Source: Alphaproteobacteria bacterium
GTDB lineage: Bacteria > Pseudomonadota > Alphaproteobacteria > Rhodobacterales > Rhodobacteraceae
Assembly: GCA_029289325.1 (NCBI GenBank)
Contig: JARFTV010000004.1
Coordinates: 10,960-74,959 of the forward strand
Length of the DNA: 64,000 bases
Direction of reading: 5' to 3'
The notes under the pieces were generated by a model, which was not told the origin of the DNA, searched no databases, and worked only from the letters and a program-made list of their open reading frames with translations. The translations under genes and the position numbers were made by a program. Below are positions 16,308 through 25,577 of this stretch, in pieces. Position 1 is the first letter of the stretch. The number at the start of each line of letters is the position of its first letter.

Positions 16308-17321
16308 ATGCGCGTGCTGTACGACCCCGAACCCCGGACCACCGGGGACATCTTCTCGACCGAGGAGCTTGCCGCCTTCCGGGCGGCGCATGAGGTGGTG
16401 GAATGGCAGGGAGAGGACCGCGACGCCTTCTATGCCCGCCACCTGCCGGAGACAGAGATCCTGATCTCGCAGCAGGAGATGGGGGCGGAGCGGCTGGCGC
16501 TAGCGCCTAAGCTGCGGGCGATCTTCAACGTCGAGACGAATTTCCTGCCGAACATCGATTATGACGAATGCTTCCGGCGCGGCATCCATGTGCTGGCTCC
16601 GGGCGGGGTCTTTGCCGCTCCGGTCGCCGAGATGGCGCTGGGGATGGCGCTGTCGCTGGCGCGGAACATCCACGGCGAGCACGCGGCCTTCCTGCGCGGG
16701 CAGGAGAAATGGCTGTTCGAGGGCAACGGCGATGCCGAGATGCTGGCCGGCTCGACCGTGGGGATCATCGGGTTCGGCGATCTCGGACGGGCGCTGCACC
16801 GGTTGCTTGCGCCCTTCGGCTGCCGCGTGCAGGCGCATGACCCCTGGCTACCGCCCGGCCACCTGCGGCGGCTCGGGGTGGAGCCGGTCAGCCTTGACCG
16901 GCTGATGGCCGAGAACCGCTTTGTCTTTGTCATGGCGGCGATCACCACGGCCAATGCCGGGCTGATCGACAGCCGCGCGCTTGCGCTGATGCAGCCGGGG
17001 GCGATGCTCATCCTGATGTCCCGCGCGGCGGCGGCGGATTTCCCGGCGCTGGTCGCAGCGGCGACCGAGGGGCGGATCCGGGTCGCGAGCGATGTGTTCC
17101 CGGTGGAACCCCTGCCCGCCGACGATCCGATCCGGGCCACGCCGAACATGCTGTTCTCGCCGCACCGGGCCGGCGCGCTGACCTTTGCCCTGCGCGAGAT
17201 CGGCACAAGGCTGCTGGAGGATATGGACCTCATCGCGCGCGGCCTGCCTCCGGTCGCCTGCCGCCGTGCGGAACGCGAGACGGTCGCGATGATGCGGTCA
17301 AAGCCGGTCGACCGCTCCTAG
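16308..17321 (+). CDS. NAD-binding 2-hydroxyacid dehydrogenase family protein
   Basis: 337 residues of the D-isomer-specific 2-hydroxyacid dehydrogenase fold. Rossmann motif GIIGFGDLGRALHRLL, nucleotide Asp in AHDPW, catalytic Glu in DVFPVEPLP and His in SPHRAGAL. The position that normally holds the catalytic Arg (SRG-V-E pattern) reads MSRAAAADFPAL, so the Arg is kept but the following sequence is unusual. Substrate unknown. AGGAGGA lies just upstream of the ATG. It stands between holA group and a convergent transporter gene whose stop it overlaps by four bases. Confidence 0.85.
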   Translation: MRVLYDPEPRTTGDIFSTEELAAFRAAHEVVEWQGEDRDAFYARHLPETEILISQQEMGAERLALAPKLRAIFNVETNFLPNIDYDECFRRGIHVLAPGGVFAAPVAEMALGMALSLARNIHGEHAAFLRGQEKWLFEGNGDAEMLAGSTVGIIGFGDLGRALHRLLAPFGCRVQAHDPWLPPGHLRRLGVEPVSLDRLMAENRFVFVMAAITTANAGLIDSRALALMQPGAMLILMSRAAAADFPALVAAATEGRIRVASDVFPVEPLPADDPIRATPNMLFSPHRAGALTFALREIGTRLLEDMDLIARGLPPVACRRAERETVAMMRSKPVDRS

Positions 17322-17764
17322 AGCCGCGAAAGGACCAGCCCGCCCAGCACCATCAGCGCCGCCGCGATGCGGGTGGGCGTGATCTCGCGCACGGCCATGC
17401 CAAGCGCCCCGGTCGCGTCGATCACCAGCGCGGCGGCCATCTGGCCGAAGACCAGAGCGGCGACCAATGTCACCACGCCCAGCGAGGCCACGCCCCAGAC
17501 GGCGGCAAAGACATACCAGGCGCCCAGAAGCCCGCCCAGCAGCGTCCACATCGGCACCGAACCCAGCTTCAGATAGCTGCCGCCCTGCCCCTGCAGCAGC
17601 GAGACCGCGACCAGCACCACGAACCCCACGCCGAAGGACACCGCCGCCGCCGGAACCGGCGCGCCGAGACCCCGGCCCAGTGCCGCGTTGATCGGCGCCT
17701 GCACCGCGATTGCCACTCCGCCCAGCGCCACCGCCGCCACTGCCAGCCACATCTCCGCCTCCAT
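17318..17764 (-). CDS. DUF606/YdcZ-type DMT transporter
   Basis: 148 residues with five hydrophobic segments (3-23, 36-58, 70-90, 96-115, 126-146). The pattern (NAALGRGLGAPVPAAAVSFGVGF, GGLLGAWYVFAAV) fits the DMT-superfamily DUF606 group of half-size inner-membrane transporters. Substrate is unknown. It diverges from the LysR gene 162 bases away; LysR genes commonly control such divergent exporters. Two ATGs (17764, 17752) are possible starts. Confidence 0.85.
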   Translation of the reverse strand: MEAEMWLAVAAVALGGVAIAVQAPINAALGRGLGAPVPAAAVSFGVGFVVLVAVSLLQGQGGSYLKLGSVPMWTLLGGLLGAWYVFAAVWGVASLGVVTLVAALVFGQMAAALVIDATGALGMAVREITPTRIAAALMVLGGLVLSRL

Positions 17765-17849
17765 CCTTGTCGCGGCCCAGAAACCACGGCCGCGCCACGA
17801 CAACAACCTGCGCTCTTGCACGCTTGCCCTGCGGCGCGGAATCCGCAAC

Positions 17850-17902
17850 TTCTTCTCTGCACAAATATCCCACGGGGGTGCGGGGGTGTGAAACCCCCGC
17901 CG
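17850..17902 (-). repeat. GGGATATTTG-tailed repeat element, copy 2
   Basis: On the minus strand: hairpin GGGGGTTTCACACCCCC, then CACCCCCGTGGGATATTTG and a purine tail. It occupies the space between the divergent DMT transporter and LysR genes, close to the LysR start, so it could affect either leader. Confidence 0.6.
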
Positions 17903-17926
17903 CCGCCGGCAAACGAGAGCCACGCC

Positions 17927-18829
17927 ATGGCCTTCACGCTGCGCCAGCTTCAGTTCTTCGTCGCCGCTGCCGAGGCCGGGTCGGTCTCGGGCGCGGCGCG
18001 CGCGCTGTCGATCAGCCAGTCCTCGGTGACCGAGGCGATCCGGGGGCTGGAGGAGGATCTGGGTGTGGTCCTGTTCGACCGGCAGGCGCGGGGGCTGCTG
18101 ATCACGCACAAGGGCTCCGCCTTCCTGCGCCATGCCCGGAAGATCCTGGCCGATGTGGCCACGGCCCGGTCGGCCTTTCAGGACGAGGCCGAAACGGCGA
18201 CCGGGCGGCTGTCGCTGGGGGTGACCAGCATGGTCGCGGGCTATGTGCTGTCGGACATCCTCGCGCGCTACCGCCGGGCCTTTCCGCAGATCGAGCTGAA
18301 TGTGATCGAGGACAACGGCGATTACCTGCAGCATCTGCTGATCGGAGGCGAGCTGGACGTGGCGGTCCTGCTGACCTCATCCGTCAAGGACCGGCTGGCG
18401 CTGAATGTGGAAACGCTGCTGGTATCGCCCTATCGGCTCTGGCTGCCGCTGGGCCATCCGCTGGCCCAGCAGGAGACGATCACGCTGGAGGAACTGGCGG
18501 GCCAGCCGCTGATCCAGCTCATGGTGGACGAGATCGAGGAATCGACCCGCCGCCTGACCGCCGCCCTGCCCGTGAAGCCCCAGATCACCTTCCGCACCCG
18601 CAGCGTCGAGGCGGTGCGGTCGCTGGTCGCCACGGGGGCGGGTCTCGCGATCCTGCCCAGCCTCGTCTACCGGCCCTGGTCGCTGGAAGGCGACCGGATC
18701 GAGATCCGCGATGTGTCGGGCGATCTGCCGACGGTGCAGGTGGGCCTGGCCTGGCGGAAGGGCGCGCCGCTGTCGGTCCCGGCGCATAACTTCGTGCGCT
18801 CGGCCCAGACGGGGATCAGCACGCCCTGA
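17927..18829 (+). CDS. LysR-family transcriptional regulator
   Basis: 300 residues: winged HTH (1-60, LRQLQFFVAAAEAGSVSGAA, SISQSSVTEAIRGLEEDLG) and a periplasmic-binding-like effector domain (90-295). Start MAFTLRQLQ matches the family. The HTH resembles CbbR/AlsR-like regulators and its ligand is unknown. It lies 131 bases upstream of a ydcSTUVW-like import and oxidation operon in the same direction and diverges from a DUF606 exporter, so either may be its target. Confidence 0.93.
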   Translation: MAFTLRQLQFFVAAAEAGSVSGAARALSISQSSVTEAIRGLEEDLGVVLFDRQARGLLITHKGSAFLRHARKILADVATARSAFQDEAETATGRLSLGVTSMVAGYVLSDILARYRRAFPQIELNVIEDNGDYLQHLLIGGELDVAVLLTSSVKDRLALNVETLLVSPYRLWLPLGHPLAQQETITLEELAGQPLIQLMVDEIEESTRRLTAALPVKPQITFRTRSVEAVRSLVATGAGLAILPSLVYRPWSLEGDRIEIRDVSGDLPTVQVGLAWRKGAPLSVPAHNFVRSAQTGISTP

Positions 18830-18959
18830 CCCATCGGGAAAACCGATACCACGCTTCAACCTTTTGCATTTGCGATTCCAGCGCCGGCGATTAGCTTGCC
18901 CGCAGGACCGGAAAATCGGCGTGCCGTCATCAAGCGGCCCAACCCCAGGGAGTGATGCA

Positions 18960-20117
18960 ATGCAGACCATGAAACTTATGGCCACCACGGCGCTGTGCGC
19001 GCTGACCGGGATCAGCCCGGCCTTTGCGCAGATCACGGCGATCGGCGCTCCGGAAGGTCAGGTGAACATCGTGGCCTGGCCGGGCTATATCGAGCGCGGC
19101 GAGACGATGGCCGAGTTCGACTGGGTCACCAAGTTCGAGGAAGCCTCGGGCTGCAAGGTGAATGTCAAGACCGCCAACACCTCGGACGAGATGGTGGCGC
19201 TGATGAACGAGGGTGGGTTCGATCTCGTCACCGCCTCGGGCGACGCATCGCTGCGACTGGTGGCGGGTGACCGGGTGCAGCCGATCAACACGGACCTGGT
19301 CCCGTCCTGGTCGACGGTGGACGAGCGGCTGCAAAGCGCGCCCTGGCACACGGTGGACGGCGTCCACTACGGCGTGCCCTACATGTGGGGGCCGAACGTC
19401 CTGATGTACAATACCGAGACCTTCCCCGAGGCGCCGACCTCATGGAATGTGGTGTTCGAGGAGATGACACTGCCGGACGGCAAGTCGAACAAGGGCCGCG
19501 TGCAGGCCTATGACGGCCCGATCCACATCGCCGATGCAGCGCAGTACCTGATGTTCCACAAGCCGGAACTGGGGATCACCTCGCCCTACGAGTTGAACGA
19601 GGACCAGTACAAGGCCGCGCTGGATCTGCTGCGCGGACAGCGCGAGCTGGTCAGCCGCTACTGGCACGACGCCTTCATCCAGATCGACGACTTCAAGAAC
19701 GAAGGCGTGGTCGCCTCCGGCTCCTGGCCGTTCCAGCGCAACCTGCTGCAATCCGACGGCCAGCCGATCGCCAGCGTGATCCCGCAGGAAGGCGCGACGG
19801 GCTGGGCCGACACGACGATGCTGCACGTGAACGCGGCCAACCCGAACTGCGCCTATCTGTGGATGGAGCACACGCTGTCCTCGAACCTGCAATCCGACCT
19901 CGCGGTCTGGTTCGGCGCGAACCCGAGCGTCCCGGCCGCCTGCACCGACGGGCGCGGGATGTCGACGGCAGAAAGCTGCACGGCGAACGGGATGGACGAT
20001 TTCGACAAGATCCGGTTCTGGACCACCCCGGTGTCGAACTGCAGCCAGGGCGACGGCGCCTGCGTGCCCTACTACCGCTGGGTGTCGGACTATATCGGCG
20101 TGATCGGCGGGCGCTGA
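18960..20117 (+). CDS. ydcS: ABC importer solute-binding protein, putrescine/spermidine type (YdcS-like)
   Basis: 385 residues with a signal peptide (MQTMKLMATTALCALTGISPAFA). The mature protein is a type-II periplasmic binding protein of the PotD/YdcS group: VNIVAWPGYIERGE, FEEASGCKVNVK, TSDEMVALMNEGGFDLVTASGDASLRL, YGVPYMWGPNVLMYNTE. Gene order binding protein-ATPase-permease-permease-aldehyde dehydrogenase matches E. coli ydcSTUVW. Polyamine or GABA-like substrates are likely but not proven. Three codons upstream an out-of-frame ATG is close to a GGGAG site; the start given fits the signal peptide. Confidence 0.88.
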   Translation: MQTMKLMATTALCALTGISPAFAQITAIGAPEGQVNIVAWPGYIERGETMAEFDWVTKFEEASGCKVNVKTANTSDEMVALMNEGGFDLVTASGDASLRLVAGDRVQPINTDLVPSWSTVDERLQSAPWHTVDGVHYGVPYMWGPNVLMYNTETFPEAPTSWNVVFEEMTLPDGKSNKGRVQAYDGPIHIADAAQYLMFHKPELGITSPYELNEDQYKAALDLLRGQRELVSRYWHDAFIQIDDFKNEGVVASGSWPFQRNLLQSDGQPIASVIPQEGATGWADTTMLHVNAANPNCAYLWMEHTLSSNLQSDLAVWFGANPSVPAACTDGRGMSTAESCTANGMDDFDKIRFWTTPVSNCSQGDGACVPYYRWVSDYIGVIGGR

Positions 20118-20128
20118 TCCCGACCGGA

Positions 20129-20195
20129 GGGTGGGCGAATCGCCCACCCTACTTTTCCCCCTCCCCTGACCAGCGGTGCGCAAGACCGGCGCACC
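20129..20195. repeat. two GGGTGGGCG/CACCCTAC hairpins after the binding-protein gene
   Basis: First hairpin GGGTGGGCG-AAT-CGCCCACCC (20129-20149) then TACTTTT; second GGTGCGC ... GCGCACC (20175-20195) then CTACGG. Both end in CACCCTAC. The first can act as an attenuating terminator, leaving more mRNA for the binding protein than for the ATPase and permeases. A related perfect palindrome lies at 46889-46914. Confidence 0.65.
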
Positions 20196-20208
20196 CTACG
20201 GATGATCC

Positions 20209-21195
20209 ATGACCTCAGCCGTCGAATTCCGCTCTGTCTCGCGCCACTTCGGCCCAGTGAAGGCCGTTGACGGCGTCGACCTGACCATCGCCGAGGGTTC
20301 ATTCTTCGCCATGCTCGGGCCATCCGGCTCCGGCAAGACCACCTGTCTGCGGCTGATCTCAGGGTTCGAGAAACCGACGGGCGGGCAGATCCGCATCTTC
20401 GGCGAGGATGTGTCGAACACGCCGCCCCATCTGCGCAACGTGAACACGGTGTTCCAGGACTACGCGCTGTTCCCGCACCTGAATGTGAGGGACAACGTGG
20501 CCTATGGGCTGACGGTCAAGGGTGTCGGCCGCACAGCGCGCCATGCCAAGGCCGAGGAGATGTTGGCGCTGGTGAAACTCGAGGGTTACGGCGACCGGAA
20601 GCCCGCGCAGCTTTCCGGCGGTCAGCGCCAGCGGGTGGCTCTGGCGCGGGCCCTGGTGAACGAGCCGCGGGTCCTGCTGCTGGATGAACCCCTCGGCGCG
20701 CTGGACCTGAAGCTGCGCGAGGCGATGCAGGACGAACTCAAGGCGCTGCAGCACAAGCTGGGGCTGACCTTCGTATTCGTCACCCATGACCAGCACGAGG
20801 CGCTGTCGATGGCCGACAGCCTTGCCGTCTTCAACGAGGGCAAGATCGCGCAGATCGGCTCTCCGCAAGAGATCTACGACCGCCCCGCCACACGTTTCGT
20901 CGCCGATTTCGTCGGCTCCTCCAACGTCCTGCCGCCCGATCTGACCCGCGCCCTGGGCGGCCCGGCGCAATGGGCCAGCCTCCGTCCCGAGGCCACGCGC
21001 CTTGCCGCGACCGGCCCCGTCTCCGGGACGGTCACGGCGCTGCGCTACCTTGGCTCGGGCACCCGCGTGGTGATCCGCGCCGGAGAGACCGAGATCGCCG
21101 CGCTCGTCCCCGCCGGGCAGCCTGTCCCCGAGGAGGGCGCGACGACCGCCATCGCCTTCGAACCCTCGGCGTTGCACCTGATGGGGGCGTCCTGA
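20209..21195 (+). CDS. ydcT: ABC importer ATPase, PotA/YdcT-like
   Basis: 328 residues. Walker [11 protein letters not shown]-loop [13 protein letters not shown], signature [15 protein letters not shown], Walker [13 protein letters not shown], His switch VTHDQHEA, and a C-terminal TOBE-like domain from about residue 235. It powers uptake through the two permeases downstream. It starts 91 bases after the binding-protein gene, the gap being filled by two hairpins. Confidence 0.93.
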   Translation: MTSAVEFRSVSRHFGPVKAVDGVDLTIAEGSFFAMLGPSGSGKTTCLRLISGFEKPTGGQIRIFGEDVSNTPPHLRNVNTVFQDYALFPHLNVRDNVAYGLTVKGVGRTARHAKAEEMLALVKLEGYGDRKPAQLSGGQRQRVALARALVNEPRVLLLDEPLGALDLKLREAMQDELKALQHKLGLTFVFVTHDQHEALSMADSLAVFNEGKIAQIGSPQEIYDRPATRFVADFVGSSNVLPPDLTRALGGPAQWASLRPEATRLAATGPVSGTVTALRYLGSGTRVVIRAGETEIAALVPAGQPVPEEGATTAIAFEPSALHLMGAS

Positions 21196-21221
21196 TGCGC
21201 CTCTGCCAGAACGCACTGTCG

Positions 21222-21327
21222 AGGGGGGCGCTGCCCCCCGCCTTCGGCTCCCCCCGGGATACTTTGGCAAAGATGAAAGAGATGCGAGGGCCTTTCATCT
21301 TTGCAGCAAATATCCCCGCCGGAGGCA
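21222..21327. repeat. inverted pair of GGGATATTTG-tailed elements inside the operon
   Basis: A plus-oriented copy (GGGGGGC-GCT-GCCCCCC hairpin, CCCCCCGGGATACTTTGG, 21222-21281) meets a minus-oriented copy core (21291-21327). Together they form a 13-bp perfect stem GCAAAGATGAAAG / CTTTCATCTTTGC (21267-21279 with 21292-21304). The pair lies in the 217-base gap between ATPase and first permease genes. Confidence 0.6.
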
Positions 21328-21369
21328 ACGCCCTCTTCCCCCCGCACCACGCCGCAGATGAGGGCGCCC

Positions 21370-21392
21370 AAAATTCTTTCTGCAAGAATTTT
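21370..21392. repeat. perfect 9-bp stem-loop before the first permease gene
   Basis: AAAATTCTT-TCTGC-AAGAATTTT. Much more AT-rich than its surroundings. It ends 20 bases before the permease ATG, just upstream of the GGAGG ribosome site. It may stabilise the downstream mRNA or be an inserted repeat. Confidence 0.6.
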
Positions 21393-21412
21393 GCCGGTCG
21401 GAGGGCGCGCCG

Positions 21413-22351
21413 ATGACGGCCCCCGCGATCCTGCCCGCGAAGGGCGCGGCGGACCGGCTGACCGGGACCTTCTGGCGGCGTCCGAGGCTGCTGCTTCTGC
21501 TGCTCATCGCGCCGCCGCTGCTGTGGCTGGGCGTGGTCTACCTCGGCTCGCTTGCGGCGCTCCTCCTCCAGTCCTTCTACTCGATCGACGAGTTTTCGGG
21601 CGTGGTTAAGCAGGAGTTCACGCTCAAGACCTATGCCGAATTGTTCCGGGCGCAGAATCTGGACATCATCCTGCGCACGGTGGTCATGGCGACCGCAGTC
21701 ACCCTGGCCTGCGCCGTCCTGGCCTTCCCGATCGCTTATTACGCCGCGCGCTACGCCAAGGGGCCGTGGAAGGCCGCCTTCTACCTGGGCGTCATGCTGC
21801 CCTTGTGGTCGTCCTATCTGGTCAAGGTCTATGCCTGGAAGCTGATCCTGGCCAAGGAGGGCATCCTGGGCTGGGCGGCCCAAGGGACCGGGACCGGGTT
21901 CGTCATCGACGGCATCCTGTCGATTCCGGGGCTGCAGGGATCTTCCCTGTCGACCTCGCCCTTCGGGACCTTCCTGGTCTTCGTCTACATCTGGCTGCCC
22001 TACATGATCCTGCCGATGCAGGCCGCGCTGGAGCGGGTGCCGAATTCCATGCTGGAGGCCTCGGCCGATCTGGGCGCGACGCGGTCGCAGACCTTCCGCA
22101 CGGTGATCCTGCCACTGGCCTTGCCGGGGGTGATCGCGGGGTCGATCTTCACCTTCTCGCTGACGCTGGGCGACTACATCATCCCGCAGATCGTGGGGAA
22201 TTCGTCGCGGTTCATCGGCCTTACGGTCTATCAGCTGCAGGGGACTGCCGGGAACACGCCGCTGGCGGCCGCATTCGCGGTAGTGCCGATCATGATCATG
22301 CTGGTCTATCTGACGCTGGCCAAACGCGCGGGGGCTTTCGATGCGCTCTGA
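21413..22351 (+). CDS. ydcU: ABC importer permease, PotB/YdcU-like
   Basis: 312 residues with six main hydrophobic helices (about 27-50, 82-105, 117-140, 175-195, 225-250, 280-300). The EAA loop that docks the ATPase reads [28 protein letters not shown]-terminal [23 protein letters not shown] is typical of PotB. GGAGG lies upstream. It overlaps the second permease gene by 11 bases. Confidence 0.92.
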   Translation: MTAPAILPAKGAADRLTGTFWRRPRLLLLLLIAPPLLWLGVVYLGSLAALLLQSFYSIDEFSGVVKQEFTLKTYAELFRAQNLDIILRTVVMATAVTLACAVLAFPIAYYAARYAKGPWKAAFYLGVMLPLWSSYLVKVYAWKLILAKEGILGWAAQGTGTGFVIDGILSIPGLQGSSLSTSPFGTFLVFVYIWLPYMILPMQAALERVPNSMLEASADLGATRSQTFRTVILPLALPGVIAGSIFTFSLTLGDYIIPQIVGNSSRFIGLTVYQLQGTAGNTPLAAAFAVVPIMIMLVYLTLAKRAGAFDAL

Positions 22352-23144
22352 AGCCTCATGGGGTCTGAAACTGGCGGCGCTGGGGGGCTTGCTGTTCCTG
22401 CACCTGCCGATCCTGCTGATCTTCCTTTACGCCTTCACGACCGAAGAGCGCAGCTATGCCTTCCCGCCGCCGGGCTATACCACGCAATGGTTCGGCGTGG
22501 CCTGGAACCGGGCGGATATCTGGCCGCCGCTGTGGCTTTCGCTGCGGGTCGCGGCGATCTCGACCCTGATGGCGATGATCCTGGGGACGCTGGCGGCCGC
22601 GGCGATGGCGCGGGCGCGGTTCTTCGGGCGTGACCAGATCAGTCTCTTGATCCTGCTGCCCATCGCTCTGCCGGGAGTGATCACCGGCATGTCGCTGCGG
22701 TCGGCCTTCGGGATCATGGACATCCCGTTCAGCACCTGGACCATCGTGCTGGGCCACGCGACCTTCTGCATCGTCATCGTCTACAACAACGCCATCGCCC
22801 GGATGCGGCGGCTTTCGGGCGGCATCCTGGAGGCGAGCGCCGACCTTGGCGCGAACGCCTTCCAGACCTTCCGCTACGTCCTCTTGCCGAACCTCGGCTC
22901 GGCTTTGCTGGCGGGCGGGATGCTGGCCTTCGCGCTGTCCTTCGACGAGGTCATCGTCACCACCTTCACCGCGGGCCAGCAAAGCACCCTGCCGATCTGG
23001 ATGCTGAACGAGCTTGTCCGTCCGCGCCAGCGGCCCGTCACCAATGTCGTCGCCATCGTGGTCTTTGCCGCCACCTTCGTGCCGATCCTCATCGCCTACT
23101 ACCTCACCCGCGGCGGGTCCGAGACCGCCGGCATGGGCAAATAG
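22341..23144 (+). CDS. ydcV: ABC importer permease, PotC/YdcV-like
   Basis: 267 residues, six predicted helices, EAA loop [25 protein letters not shown]. It is the partner of the preceding permease; together they form the membrane channel of the polyamine-type importer. The conserved FSFSLDEVIVT-like segment ([12 protein letters not shown]) is characteristic of PotC homologues. The aldehyde dehydrogenase gene follows after 12 bases. Confidence 0.92.
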   Translation: MRSEASWGLKLAALGGLLFLHLPILLIFLYAFTTEERSYAFPPPGYTTQWFGVAWNRADIWPPLWLSLRVAAISTLMAMILGTLAAAAMARARFFGRDQISLLILLPIALPGVITGMSLRSAFGIMDIPFSTWTIVLGHATFCIVIVYNNAIARMRRLSGGILEASADLGANAFQTFRYVLLPNLGSALLAGGMLAFALSFDEVIVTTFTAGQQSTLPIWMLNELVRPRQRPVTNVVAIVVFAATFVPILIAYYLTRGGSETAGMGK

Positions 23145-23156
23145 GGAGACATACCC

Positions 23157-24587
23157 ATGACCATCCAGACGAAATTCCTGATCGGTTCCGCCTTCGAGGC
23201 CGGGCAGGAGGCCCCCGAGCAGATCCTGAATCCGCGGACCGGCGGGCTGATCCTGGAAGTGCCAGAAGCCTCGACCGCGCAGGTCGACCGGGCGGTGGCC
23301 GCGGCGCGCAAGGCCTTTGACGGCTGGTCGCGGACCACGCCGTCGGAACGCTCGGCGGCACTGTTGCAGATCGCCGACAAGATCGAGGCCGAGGCGGATG
23401 CCTTCGCCCAGCTTGAGGCGTTGAACTGCGGCAAGCCGATCAACGCGGCGCGGAATGACGAGATCCCGGCGATCGTGGACTGCTTCCGCTACTTCGCGGG
23501 CGCGGTGCGCTGCATGACGGGAACCGTGGCGGGCGAGTATCTGTCGGGCCACACCAGCATGATCCGCCGCGATCCGGTGGGCGTGGTGGCCAGTATCGCG
23601 CCATGGAACTATCCGCTGATGATGATGGCCTGGAAGCTGGGGCCGGCCATCGGCGGCGGGAACACGGTGGTGTTCAAGCCCAGCGAGCAGACGCCCCTGA
23701 CCGCGCTGAAGCTGGCGCAGATCCTTGCGGATGTTCTGCCGGTGGGCGTGGTCAACGTGATCGCGGGGCGCGGACAGACGGTGGGGAACTACCTGATCAA
23801 CCATCCTCAGGTGGACATGATCTCGCTGACCGGAGACGTGGCGACGGGCAAGAAGATGCTGGACGCCGCGGCCAAGACGGTGAAGCGCACGCATCTGGAG
23901 CTGGGCGGCAAGGCTCCGGTCGTGGTCTTTGACGATGCGGACCTGTCGGAAGTGGTGGAGGGGCTGCGGGCGTTCAGCTTCTACAACGCGGGGCAGGATT
24001 GCACGGCGGCCTGCCGGGTCTATGCGGGACGGAAGATCTACGACAATCTGGTGGCCGATCTGACCCAGGCCGCGGCATCGATCGTTCTGGGGGCCGAGGA
24101 TGACACGACGAACGAGATCGGGCCGCTGATTTCGCAGCGCCAGCGGGACCGGGTGGCGAGCTTCGTCAACCGCGCGCGGGAGCTGAACCATGTTCAGATC
24201 ACCACGGGCGGCGAGGTGATGGACCAGGGCTTCTACTACCGCCCGACGGTCGTCGCGGGGGCCAAGCAGGATGACGAGATCGTCCGGCGCGAGGTCTTTG
24301 GGCCGGTCGTCTCGATCACACCGTTCTCGGAGGTCGATGAGGCCGTAGATTGGGCCAATGACAGCGATTACGGGCTGGCTTCGTCGGTCTGGACCAAGGA
24401 TGTGGGCCGGGCGATGGCGACGGCGGCGCGGCTGCGCTATGGCTGCACGTGGATCAACACGCATTTCATGCTGACCAACGAGATGCCCCATGGCGGGCTG
24501 AAGCAGTCGGGCTATGGCAAGGACATGTCGGCCTATGCGCTGGAGGATTACACCGTGGTCCGCCATGTGATGGTGAAGCACGGGTAA
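23157..24587 (+). CDS. patD: gamma-aminobutyraldehyde dehydrogenase (PatD/YdcW-like)
   Basis: 476 residues, aldehyde dehydrogenase superfamily. Catalytic Cys in [11 protein letters not shown], general-base Glu in [11 protein letters not shown] site [10 protein letters not shown] and [10 protein letters not shown]. Length and sequence match E. coli YdcW, which oxidises 4-aminobutanal to GABA in putrescine breakdown. Being last in an importer operon of the ydcSTUVW order, it probably handles the aldehyde from the imported amine. The amine-oxidising or transaminating partner is not in the window. Confidence 0.88.
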   Translation: MTIQTKFLIGSAFEAGQEAPEQILNPRTGGLILEVPEASTAQVDRAVAAARKAFDGWSRTTPSERSAALLQIADKIEAEADAFAQLEALNCGKPINAARNDEIPAIVDCFRYFAGAVRCMTGTVAGEYLSGHTSMIRRDPVGVVASIAPWNYPLMMMAWKLGPAIGGGNTVVFKPSEQTPLTALKLAQILADVLPVGVVNVIAGRGQTVGNYLINHPQVDMISLTGDVATGKKMLDAAAKTVKRTHLELGGKAPVVVFDDADLSEVVEGLRAFSFYNAGQDCTAACRVYAGRKIYDNLVADLTQAAASIVLGAEDDTTNEIGPLISQRQRDRVASFVNRARELNHVQITTGGEVMDQGFYYRPTVVAGAKQDDEIVRREVFGPVVSITPFSEVDEAVDWANDSDYGLASSVWTKDVGRAMATAARLRYGCTWINTHFMLTNEMPHGGLKQSGYGKDMSAYALEDYTVVRHVMVKHG

Positions 24588-24651
24588 ACCACCTTCTGCG
24601 ACTTGGTATTCTCGTCGGATGCGGGCGAGGAGCGGGTCGATCAAATAAAAA

Positions 24652-24673
24652 CCCCGGCCCTTGCGGACCGGGG
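24652..24673 (-). terminator. intrinsic terminator of trcR
   Basis: Arms CCCCGGTCC/GGGCCGGGG with a short loop followed on the minus strand by TTTTTATTTG. It also faces the end of the patD transcript, so may serve both directions. Confidence 0.85.
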
Positions 24674-24696
24674 TTTCGTCATTCCGATACGCCGGA

Positions 24697-25452
24697 TCAG
24701 TGGCGCAGGTCGTCCTCGTCCTCGTCGTCGTCCTGACCGCCAGCGGGCAGGTTGAAGAAGCTGTCGGCATCCGAGAAATCGGCGGGCGAGCTGTTGTCCT
24801 TCTCTTCGTCGCCGAAGACCTCCAGCCCCGTGGGAACCTTGGGATCGGGCGACATGCCAAGCGACTGCTCGGTCGAGACCAGCTTCCGACGCTCGTCATC
24901 GGTCATCACCGAGCCTTCGGCGGCCTTCTTGCGGGCGGCGGCCTGGACGGCGGTGTCAAGTTCGGACTGCTTGCAGAGGCCCAGCGCGACCGGGTCGATC
25001 GGCTGGATGTTCGAGATGTTCCAGTGGGTGCGCTCGCGGATCGACTGGATCGTGGGCTTGGTCGTGCCGACCAGCTTGCCGATGGCGCCGTCCGACAGTT
25101 CGGGGTGGAACTTGACCAGCCAGAGGATCGCGGCCGGGCGATCCTGCCGCTTGGACAGAGGCGTGTAGCGCGGACCGCGACGCTTTTCCTCGCCGACGGC
25201 GGCGGCGTTGAACTTGAGTTTCATGCGGTACAGCGGGTTGGCCTGAGCGCGCTCGATCTCGATCGGGTCAAGCTGGTTGTTCGCGATCGGGTCGAACCCC
25301 TTGACCCCGGTTGCCACGTCGCCGTCGGCGATGCCCTGCACCTCAAGCTCGTGCATTCCGCAGAAATCGGCGATCTGCGCGAAGCTGAGCGTCGTGTTGT
25401 CGACCAGCCAGACGGCGGTCGCCTTGGCCATGAGAGGCTTGGACATCGACAT
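24697..25452 (-). CDS. trcR: TrcR-type cell-cycle regulator (DUF1013)
   Basis: 251 residues. The N-terminal region carries the DUF1013 helix-turn-helix-like segment (AVWLVDNTTLSFAQIADFCG) and a second one (GAIGKLVGTTKPTIQSIRER), then a charged linker and a very acidic tail (DDDEDEDD). DUF1013 proteins are named TrcR and regarded as alphaproteobacterial cell-cycle transcription regulators. RBS AAGGAG precedes the ATG at 25452. Strong terminator downstream. The low-complexity acidic C terminus is typical of Rhodobacterales members. Confidence 0.88.
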   Translation of the reverse strand: MSMSKPLMAKATAVWLVDNTTLSFAQIADFCGMHELEVQGIADGDVATGVKGFDPIANNQLDPIEIERAQANPLYRMKLKFNAAAVGEEKRRGPRYTPLSKRQDRPAAILWLVKFHPELSDGAIGKLVGTTKPTIQSIRERTHWNISNIQPIDPVALGLCKQSELDTAVQAAARKKAAEGSVMTDDERRKLVSTEQSLGMSPDPKVPTGLEVFGDEEKDNSSPADFSDADSFFNLPAGGQDDDEDEDDLRH

Positions 25453-25577
25453 CGGATCTCTCCTTTACAAACCTGTCCCGGGCCGGGAAAACGGCTGCGG
25501 GCGGGGCCCGCGAGTTCCACGATTTCGGGGAATTCAGCCGCCCATATACGACTTGTTGGCCGGAAGGAAAAGCGGAA

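Noticed and set aside
22356-24899. 847-codon minus-strand open frame opposite the permease and aldehyde dehydrogenase genes
   Set aside because: No family motifs; His/Arg/Gln-rich composition of a shadow frame. The plus-strand genes have clear motifs and operon spacing.
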